A stretch of 9,944 nucleotides of DNA from Candidatus Nomurabacteria bacterium (GTDB lineage: Bacteria; Patescibacteriota; Saccharimonadia; Saccharimonadales; Saccharimonadaceae), in contig JAISDN010000003.1 of assembly GCA_031264785.1 (NCBI GenBank), positions 1 through 9,944 of the forward strand. Direction: 5' to 3'. The translations under genes and the position numbers were made by a program. The notes beneath the pieces are model-generated. The model was not told the origin of the DNA, did not search any database, and worked only from the letters and a program-made list of their open reading frames with translations. Below, in pieces: positions 4,945 to 9,944 of this stretch. Position 1 is the stretch's first letter. Every line of letters starts with the position of its first letter.

Positions 4945-6666
4945 TTACTCAAAAAATCCCATATCCTGGCTATAACGTTTGCCGGCCAAAATATCATACT
5001 CAATCATCCGGTAATCCTCCAGCGTAGCGTTGTCCTTCACCGGATAAAATTTCAGCAACTGCTTGGTCAAAACTTTATTAGTTTTATAAACTTCCGACAT
5101 TAACTTTTGAAAACCGGTCAATTTCGCGCCCGACATCGACAGTGCCAATTGGTTGAAAAATATCGGACTAACCGTGTCCAGATTTTGCTTTTCGATTTCA
5201 AAATTGCTCCACATAAACAGCGGCGTTTTGCCAAACGAACTGCCCGGCAATTTGGTTCGGTCATAAATTCCGGGCAAGTGATCGCCCCAAAACACTACCA
5301 AAGTTTTTTCCGAAAAATCTTCCAGTTCGGTCAAAAAGTTAGCCGTGGCGCGGTCGGACTCGCTCAGCAGTTCCAAATAATCCGTCGCGTAAGGCACGTG
5401 ATTTTGCATAGTCAAAAGAAACACAAAATCCTTGCGATCGGTGTCTCTCAGTTTTTTCAAAGTCGTCTCATAACCAGTCTCGTCTGAAATATAATTATTG
5501 GCCCATTTGACGGCCTCCGGATCAAGATCCTTATCATAAATAAACTGATCAAAACCAAAATTTTTATAAACTTCCTCACGTTTATACATTTTGCTGTCCG
5601 ACAAATGAATCGCCGTAACAGCGTAATTTTGGCTCTTCATCGTGCTGACAATCGACGGAAAATCGTGAATGTGCGAAGCATAATAAAGATACGGCATACC
5701 ATCCAAATAATAATTTGAAAAACTGGTCAGCGCCTCAAACTCAACATTGGCCGTGCCGCCACCAAACTCCGACGAAGCAGTTTCGCCACTGGTGGTTTCG
5801 GACATTACCTCGTGAAGATTCGGAATCGGGTCGTCGGCATCCTCCAGATATTTGGTCGGGTCAGAAAACGACTCGTTCATAACATAAACAATATTCACCC
5901 GCTCGCCTTTTTGAGCCGGCACGGATTTATATTTTTTAACAATTTCCTGAACTCTACTTTCACTATACCCCTCCGGCTTGGCAAAATGCATCGGCCGCGT
6001 ATTATAAATAAATCCAGTCACAAAACCCAAACTTTGGTAATTTTCATTCTGCGACCAAAATATCATTTCCCGGCCCAAGAACTTATTGCCCGGCCCAATC
6101 GACAAATAAACCGGCTGAACCGCCAACAAAATCGTCGCTATTAGAACCACCACCGCGCCAGCCCGAATCAGCAGACGATGACGCAACTTTTTCTGCGGCG
6201 GTCGCAAACGTCGCACATAAAAATGCAGTCCAATCGACGCCGCCAAAATCACCACCACCAAAACAACCGTCGTAATCAGCTTACCGGAATCAACCATCCC
6301 CGCCAACGTGCCAGCTTGATCGGCCAGCATAAAATCCTCCGGCAGCAGCGGGTCGGCCCGATATTGCATTTTCTGAGTGCTAACAAACATCACCCCCAGC
6401 AAAATTGACCACATCGCCCCCTGTCCAATAAAAAAACTGCCGGACAAACTAGTCAAAATTAAACTAATCAGCCACAAAATTAAAGTTGAATACCAAAACA
6501 GACCGTCAGCAAAGCCAATCGGCGTATTACCGCCGGTCGAAGCGTGCTGTTCAACATAAAAAGTCATCAAAATCGCCGAAACAATCGTGGCCGCCACCAG
6601 CCCAAACTTCGGCAAATTTTGCAGACTAAAAATCCGTCGCCAACTTATTTTTCGCACATTTTGCAT
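4945..6666 (-). CDS. LTA synthase-family sulfatase-fold membrane enzyme
   Basis: Family members transfer glycerol phosphate from phosphatidylglycerol to a growing lipoteichoic-acid-type chain, or phosphoglycerol to a glycan, on the outer face of the membrane. The 573-residue product has about five N-terminal helices (21-38, 56-76, 80-97, 130-150, 167-187), then an alkaline-phosphatase/sulfatase-fold domain from about 255. The family's metal and catalytic residues can be matched: E265 in VMNESFSDP, nucleophile T305 in GGGTANVEFEALTS, H423 in MQNHVPY, and D462-H463 in FWGDHLPG. It therefore looks active. Length is slightly under the usual 600-650 residues. The acceptor and polymer cannot be told from sequence. 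There is no ribosome binding site; a TGGTATAAT box ends 9 bases before the ATG. It precedes the VanW-like gene on the same strand, which has its own putative promoter. Confidence 0.87.
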   Translation of the reverse strand: MQNVRKISWRRIFSLQNLPKFGLVAATIVSAILMTFYVEQHASTGGNTPIGFADGLFWYSTLILWLISLILTSLSGSFFIGQGAMWSILLGVMFVSTQKMQYRADPLLPEDFMLADQAGTLAGMVDSGKLITTVVLVVVILAASIGLHFYVRRLRPPQKKLRHRLLIRAGAVVVLIATILLAVQPVYLSIGPGNKFLGREMIFWSQNENYQSLGFVTGFIYNTRPMHFAKPEGYSESRVQEIVKKYKSVPAQKGERVNIVYVMNESFSDPTKYLEDADDPIPNLHEVMSETTSGETASSEFGGGTANVEFEALTSFSNYYLDGMPYLYYASHIHDFPSIVSTMKSQNYAVTAIHLSDSKMYKREEVYKNFGFDQFIYDKDLDPEAVKWANNYISDETGYETTLKKLRDTDRKDFVFLLTMQNHVPYATDYLELLSESDRATANFLTELEDFSEKTLVVFWGDHLPGIYDRTKLPGSSFGKTPLFMWSNFEIEKQNLDTVSPIFFNQLALSMSGAKLTGFQKLMSEVYKTNKVLTKQLLKFYPVKDNATLEDYRMIEYDILAGKRYSQDMGFFE

Positions 6667-6675
6667 ATGCTAACG

Positions 6676-6684
6676 ATTATACCA
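6676..6684 (-). promoter_or_regulatory. Extended -10 promoter of the LTA synthase-like gene
   Basis: The minus strand reads TGGTATAAT, a perfect extended -10, with the predicted start 2-3 bases upstream of the ATG at 6666. No good -35 lies at 16-18 bases. The transcript would be practically leaderless, and no Shine-Dalgarno sequence could fit. Confidence 0.65.
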
Positions 6685-6734
6685 CAGGCCGCCCCGAAAA
6701 TCCTAAAAACCCACACCAAAATCGCCAATCGACT

Positions 6735-6763
6735 GTGGATTTCGCGGACAATAGCGAATCCGC
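6735..6763. repeat. Inverted repeat in the divergent LTA-synthase/tRNA-Met spacer
   Basis: Left arm GTGGATTTCGC (6735-6745) and right arm GCGAATCCGC (6754-6763) pair over 10 positions with one G-T wobble and one bulged T, around an 8-base loop. A second pairing, ATTTCGCGGA (6739-6748) with TCCGCTAAAT (6759-6768), overlaps it. It covers the -35 region of the tRNA-Met promoter, so an operator or regulator site is possible; function unknown. Confidence 0.45.
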
Positions 6764-6771
6764 TAAATATG

Positions 6772-6780
6772 TGCTATAAT
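6772..6780 (+). promoter_or_regulatory. Extended -10 promoter of tRNA-Met
   Basis: TGCTATAAT (6772-6780) is a perfect extended -10. Transcription would begin near 6787, only about 6 bases before the tRNA. No -35 consensus is evident at 17 bases. Confidence 0.7.
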
Positions 6781-6792
6781 AACCGTCGGTAA

Positions 6793-6869
6793 GGCATCGT
6801 AGCTCAGTTGGTTAGAGCGCAGGACTCATAAGCCTGAGGTCGTTGGTTCAATCCCAACCGATGCTACCA
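6793..6869 (+). tRNA. tRNA-Met, anticodon CAT (elongator type), CCA encoded
   Basis: Acceptor GGCATCG (6793-6799) pairs with CGATGCT (6859-6865), with a G-U at the first pair; then A73 and genomic CCA. The D-arm is GCTC/GAGC and the T-arm GTTGG-TTCAATC-CCAAC. The anticodon loop CTCATAA carries CAT at 6827-6829. The anticodon stem CAGGA/GCCTG has an A-G mismatch at 31-39. The initiator hallmark (three G-C pairs next to the loop) is missing, so this is an elongator methionine tRNA or a CAT-anticodon isoleucine tRNA needing lysidine. Elongator Met is favoured by its overall likeness to tRNA-Met (GGC start, GTAGCTCAGTTGGTTAGAGC). Confidence 0.93.
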
Positions 6870-6907
6870 TTTTTTGTTTTATAATCGACTTTCCCTGCAA
6901 TATTCAA

Positions 6908-6944
6908 AAAACTCGGACTTGCGTTACAACGCTGCCCGAATTTT
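6908..6944. terminator. Bidirectional hairpin terminator between tRNA-Met and nuclease gene
   Basis: Outer arms AAAA-TCGG (6908-6916) and CCGA-TTTT (6936-6944), with one mismatch, enclose an inner GCGT (6921-6924)/ACGC (6929-6932) stem. A-run on the left and T-run on the right fit termination in both directions, serving the converging tRNA-Met and nuclease genes. A T-rich run at 6870-6880 right after the tRNA may also help release its transcript. Confidence 0.55.
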
Positions 6945-6964
6945 ATAATTCTACTATACACAAA

Positions 6965-7360
6965 TTATTTGACAATTTCAAGCACTTTTCGAGCTTTTGT
7001 GATAATTAACATTTTCTTAGCTCTAGCAACAATCTGAAATTGATGTTTTGCCTCGTTTTTAAACTTGGTTTGATGTAGTTTTGACCGCCGAGCATCCAAC
7101 GCAATATTGGCGGACTGCTTGGCGGCAGCTTGAACATTATGTTGGATGTTGTGTTTGCCTTTGCCAGTTGGGCTTTTGATTTCCCAAATCTCGCCAGTCT
7201 TGAGGATTTCGATATCAGCGCTTTTACTTGTGTTACGTTTTACAAATTTTACGTCCGATTTAAAATGTTCGCCTATGATTTCGGCGGCTTCGATTTCGTG
7301 AGGCTCGGGTTTGGGCTTAACATTGTTGGGAACGATGACGTTATATTTTGACATAATCAT
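6965..7360 (-). CDS. Stand-alone CdiA-CT-like PD-(D/E)XK nuclease domain protein
   Basis: The product (131 residues, or 129 from the second ATG) resembles the CdiA_C group of toxin domains. These have a PD-(D/E)XK fold and act as tRNA or DNA nucleases at the C-terminus of contact-dependent inhibition proteins. Visible signatures are an N-terminal helix E22-x-E24-A-A-E27, the S-A-D49 strand, W-E60-I-K62-S-P in the catalytic strand, and a K-Q-S helix (81-83). A final strand pair follows, ending MLIITKARKVLEI. All expected active-site acids and the lysine are present. Unlike CdiA there is no delivery region, signal peptide or membrane segment, and no immunity gene beside it. The start is probably M3 at 7354 because an extended -10 ends 6 bases before it. 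It could instead be a cytoplasmic defence or processing nuclease. Confidence 0.72.
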   Translation of the reverse strand: MIMSKYNVIVPNNVKPKPEPHEIEAAEIIGEHFKSDVKFVKRNTSKSADIEILKTGEIWEIKSPTGKGKHNIQHNVQAAAKQSANIALDARRSKLHQTKFKNEAKHQFQIVARAKKMLIITKARKVLEIVK

Positions 7361-7369
7361 ATTCTAACA
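7361..7369 (-). promoter_or_regulatory. Extended -10 promoter of the nuclease gene
   Basis: The minus strand reads TGTTAGAAT, a TG-extended -10. The first ATG (7360) follows it directly and would be upstream of the transcription start, while the second ATG (7354) falls exactly at the predicted start. This favours a leaderless mRNA starting at codon 3. No -35 is evident. Confidence 0.5.
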
Positions 7370-7410
7370 CAATATCACGTTAGTTCTATTATCGCAGTAA
7401 AACCTTACCC

Positions 7411-7441
7411 CGTCATCCCGGCCAGCCGCGCCGGGATTTTT
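7411..7441. repeat. GTCATCCCGG-type palindrome after the surface-protein gene
   Basis: ATCCCGGC (7415-7422) pairs perfectly with GCCGGGAT (7430-7437) around a 7-base loop, preceded by CGTC and followed by five Ts on the plus strand. Read on the minus strand it gives ATCCCGG...CCGGGATGAC, the same general plan as the repeats at 2122 and 4912. It starts 4-8 bases past the stop codon of the large gene and may protect or end its mRNA. The T-tract is on the plus strand, so it is not a classical terminator for that gene. Confidence 0.6.
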
Positions 7442-7445
7442 AAAA

Positions 7446-9944
7446 TCAATTCCCCAACGCCGTTATCGTCAAATCTCGCCGGTAAGCACTACAAGCCGGC
7501 TGTCCCCAATCAGCCGTTGCGCCAAAATACAACCCATAATCATCCCCCGCTGAACCCGACCGCGCGCTAGTATTAGCCATCACCGCCGGCACACCCACTG
7601 GCACCACCCGCCACGACGTCGGCGCATCCGGCACGCCAGCCGGCCACAAACCGCCAGCCGACACCGGCAAAACCACATTCCACGCCCAAGCCCCGTGCGC
7701 CCCCACCGGCGCCGCCAACGCCCCGTCGCTGACAATACTCGGAATCGTATACTGCCCATCACTGTCACACACCAAATCCGGCTCGGTGGCCTCCAACGTC
7801 AACCGATAGCCGTTCGGATTATTAGTATCAACATTGGCCACCGTATAATCCGCCGCCACGCCCCCGTCCGGCGACACCGTCAGCGCCACGTCATTCGGCG
7901 ACACACTGAGCGACAGATAAACATCAATATATTCATAACCATCCACCACCGTATCCACCCCGCCCCAACTATTCGTCACCGCCACATCCACCAACTCCGC
8001 CACAGCGTGCGCCGGCGTAATTACCGTCAAAGTCTGTGTGCCGTCCGGATTTTGCACCGCGCTAGCCACCTCCGCTGCGTCACCATCAAATGTCACATCA
8101 GGATAAGCCGGCGTAACCCCGCCCGGCATCATACAACGCACCGCGTAACCCATACGACGAGTACCAATAGTGCCGAGACTCATTGTCGCTGGGTAAACAG
8201 CCGTTGGAGCGACATACGTAATAAAACTATTTCCCGCAAAAGAATTCACAGCCGAAGATGACCACCAAAAACCATACGACCCCTGTTCAAAAAATCCATA
8301 TTGCCTCGTGCCAGAAAATACACCCCGAAAGCCACCATTAAACAACCAACTTGACACCGACGGCCCATTTTCAATCATAGTGCCTGTCCCACCAAAAGCC
8401 ACGTCCAAATTAGAAAAGTCCCCGTCCACGTCACCCGTCGGCAATCGCCAACCGGCCGGGCAAATACTGGCGGTATTCAGTGCGTCATACCCGCTGCCAG
8501 CGGCATTGCCATCTAAATCTGCCGGAGCAGTATTCTCGGCCGTACAAACCCCAACCGTCGCTCCCATCGCCGCGCACCAATTATATAAATAGCCATAAAA
8601 ACGACTGGAATATAAATTACCGCCGCTATTATCGCAACCGTTACCGATAATGTTGCTAATAATAACCGAGCAATTTGGATCGTAATACGCCGGTGCGGTA
8701 TAGGTCGGGTCTGGCATATTTGACGAAGAAGTCCCGTTGTCCGGCGCGCTCACCGCCCCCAGAGCCGCAAAATTCACATTCGGATCCGACAAAGCGTGGT
8801 CCGCCGTATTAACATCCGACAACCGAATCTTCAAATTATTCAACATCCAACAATTATTATCCGCCAATTTCCCAACCAGATAGGCCTGTCCATTGCGCGG
8901 GTCGGTCAGCGTCTTTAGCACCGCTGGATTCGTCCCGTCATACACCATCATATAGGTACAATTAAACCAAGTCATTTGCTGCATCGTCGTGGCCGTCGTC
9001 GGAATCGTCGGCATAAAATCCCGCCCCACAATCTCCACCGTCTGCCCGCCGGCCATCGACCCGACATCGGGGTCAATCGAAATAATTTCCGGGTCGTCGT
9101 TATATTGGTAACCGCCCGACAGGGTAGCCGTCCCAGCCGCCTTTTGTACTACCACGTTGACCGAGCCCTGTTTGTCGCCCGGCAAAGGACTGGCTGGCAC
9201 CGTACAAGTCAGCTCCGTCGCCGAAACCACCACCACATCCCCGCACACCGCCGAGCCAAACAGCACCGTCGGGTTTGGCGGTTGGTCGATTGGAGTAATT
9301 CGCGCATAACCATTCCCAGCGTGTCCAGTTTCGCTGCCGCCAGTTGTGTTTGGAAAAGGTAGATTAGCCGCAATGGTTTCCGCCAATATATCGCCATAAC
9401 TAGCCACTCCGCCGATGTAGCCCGAACCACCCGCATAAGTACGACCGCCCCACCAACCGCCGCCGCCGCCACTAAAACCATAGGAAAAACTTTGACCGAC
9501 ATAACTTATACCAACGCCAGGAGAATACCCGCTCGTTTGAGTAGTAGCACCTGATGTATCAGTCAGACCGCCGCCGCCGCTGCCAGCATTAACCCAATTA
9601 CAACTACTGTTGGGTGTATGAAGACTCCGACCACCGCCACCACCGCCACCCGCCACAATCACACGTTCATTTAAAGTATCGCCGTTTATTCGCACATCAC
9701 TTGCCCCACCGCCCGCACCGCGTTCTTCGACATCAGTACTACCGTTATAACCTTTGGCTGAACCGCCGCCGTTCCAACCACCTGCACCAACCGAACCACC
9801 ACCATTGCCAAAACTACCGCCTCCGCCCACATAGACGCTAACTGTATCGTCGTCATAAAGATAAATCGTGCCGACAGAATAACCGCCTTTTCCTGTATTT
9901 TGGAAATTACAACCATAACCAGTGCTGCCGCCACCCGCCGCCGC
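7446..9944 (-). CDS. Giant secreted surface protein: glycine-rich, TIG and FISUMP domains (N-terminus missing)
   Basis: The frame is open from the right edge to TGA at 7446-7448, giving at least 832 residues; signal peptide and start lie beyond the window. Domains in order: a glycine-rich repeat domain (9944-9297), with TIYLYDDDTVSVYVGGGG, ASDVRINGD and LNERVIVAGGGGGGG blocks like the PF12810 family; the second half of a TIG/IPT Ig-like domain (9275-9099, ending GGYQYN); the first half of another TIG (9092-8997, PEIISIDPDVGSMAGGQTVE); a FISUMP C-type-lectin-like domain (8984-8127, with KLADNNCWMLNNLKI, CPAGWRLPT and YAVRC); the second half of that TIG (8108-7923, VTFDGDAA to GYEYI); and a C-terminal beta-sandwich (7920-7449). 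Eight cysteines fall in the FISUMP part and two each in the first TIG and the C-terminal domain. There is no LPXTG or C-terminal helix. Likely an adhesin; this is inference. Confidence 0.82.
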   Translation of the reverse strand, partial: AAAGGGSTGYGCNFQNTGKGGYSVGTIYLYDDDTVSVYVGGGGSFGNGGGSVGAGGWNGGGSAKGYNGSTDVEERGAGGGASDVRINGDTLNERVIVAGGGGGGGRSLHTPNSSCNWVNAGSGGGGLTDTSGATTQTSGYSPGVGISYVGQSFSYGFSGGGGGWWGGRTYAGGSGYIGGVASYGDILAETIAANLPFPNTTGGSETGHAGNGYARITPIDQPPNPTVLFGSAVCGDVVVVSATELTCTVPASPLPGDKQGSVNVVVQKAAGTATLSGGYQYNDDPEIISIDPDVGSMAGGQTVEIVGRDFMPTIPTTATTMQQMTWFNCTYMMVYDGTNPAVLKTLTDPRNGQAYLVGKLADNNCWMLNNLKIRLSDVNTADHALSDPNVNFAALGAVSAPDNGTSSSNMPDPTYTAPAYYDPNCSVIISNIIGNGCDNSGGNLYSSRFYGYLYNWCAAMGATVGVCTAENTAPADLDGNAAGSGYDALNTASICPAGWRLPTGDVDGDFSNLDVAFGGTGTMIENGPSVSSWLFNGGFRGVFSGTRQYGFFEQGSYGFWWSSSAVNSFAGNSFITYVAPTAVYPATMSLGTIGTRRMGYAVRCMMPGGVTPAYPDVTFDGDAAEVASAVQNPDGTQTLTVITPAHAVAELVDVAVTNSWGGVDTVVDGYEYIDVYLSLSVSPNDVALTVSPDGGVAADYTVANVDTNNPNGYRLTLEATEPDLVCDSDGQYTIPSIVSDGALAAPVGAHGAWAWNVVLPVSAGGLWPAGVPDAPTSWRVVPVGVPAVMANTSARSGSAGDDYGLYFGATADWGQPACSAYRRDLTITALGN

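Noticed and set aside
6919..6949. TTGCGT-19-TATAAT on the plus strand as an antisense promoter for the nuclease gene
   Set aside because: The spacer is too long, the region is AT-rich so TATAAT is expected by chance, and the bases are better explained by the terminator hairpin.
7130..7351. 73-codon plus-strand frame antisense to the nuclease gene, considered as an immunity or antitoxin gene
   Set aside because: Its sequence is Phe/Asp-rich in the way expected of an antisense shadow, and no ribosome binding site precedes it. An antisense RNA is not excluded, but nothing supports a protein.
7695..8261. Long Arg/His-rich plus-strand reading frame opposite the surface protein, with further ones at 8976-9362 and 9614-9841
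   Set aside because: Composition is that of the reverse complement of GC-rich Gly/Ala/Val codons; no domain, promoter or ribosome binding site.
9686..9934. 82-codon minus-strand frame starting MAAALVMVV overlapping the surface protein
   Set aside because: It is a frame shadow; the other frame stays open to the edge and carries clear glycine-rich-domain motifs.
9600..9944. Repeated CCACCGCC tracts as a DNA repeat array or CRISPR-like element
   Set aside because: The repetition is irregular and matches glycine-codon runs of the open reading frame on the minus strand; there are no fixed repeat and spacer lengths.

Overview
The window looks like a chromosomal piece of a Patescibacteria/CPR bacterium, most likely a Candidatus Saccharibacteria (TM7) relative. 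This is inferred from content rather than from a marker gene. The clues are tandem VirB2/TrbC-type pilin genes, a single-pass DsbA-like oxidoreductase, a VanW/peptidoglycan-binding-type membrane protein, and a giant secreted protein combining glycine-rich, TIG and FISUMP domains. TGA ends at least two genes (comF and the giant surface protein), so the standard bacterial code fits and the SR1/Gracilibacteria code does not. Base composition is mid-range, genes are tightly packed, and no transposase, integrase or CRISPR array is visible.

Layout. Positions 1-790 (+) hold the 3' end of one small pilin gene and a complete paralogue; each is followed by a hairpin terminator, and the second has a near-consensus promoter. 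Positions 816-1286 (-) encode an Hsp20 chaperone. Positions 1367-2044 (+) encode a ComF-type phosphoribosyltransferase, divergent from hsp20 with overlapping -10 boxes. A 115-base spacer with three hairpins leads to tRNA-Ser(GGA), a HIT-family hydrolase and a DsbA-like protein (2160-3391, +), which look like one transcription unit. Two membrane or cell-envelope genes follow on the minus strand: a VanW-like protein with a degenerate beta-lactamase-like tail (3396-4883) and an LTA-synthase-type sulfatase-fold enzyme (4945-6666). tRNA-Met(CAT) is divergent at 6793-6869. A stand-alone CdiA-CT-like PD-(D/E)XK nuclease gene lies at 6965-7360 (-). From 7446 to the right edge (-) runs a giant surface protein whose N-terminus is outside the window.

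Theme. Most genes serve the cell surface: pilins, an extracytoplasmic thiol oxidoreductase, a cell-wall-associated membrane protein, a polyglycerolphosphate-type polymerase, and a cysteine-rich secreted protein that would be a natural DsbA client. This suits an epibiotic lifestyle.

The observations most worth a second look are: (1) the giant protein appears to carry whole domains inserted into the same loop of its TIG (Ig-like) domains; (2) the VanW-like protein ends in what looks like a catalytically dead, shrunken serine beta-lactamase fold; (3) a toxin-type nuclease stands alone with no partner or immunity gene; (4) three minus-strand genes have extended -10 boxes ending 6-9 bases before their ATG and no Shine-Dalgarno sequence, suggesting leaderless mRNAs next to genes with good ribosome binding sites; (5) a dispersed palindrome keeps its core but has different, still self-complementary, flanks.
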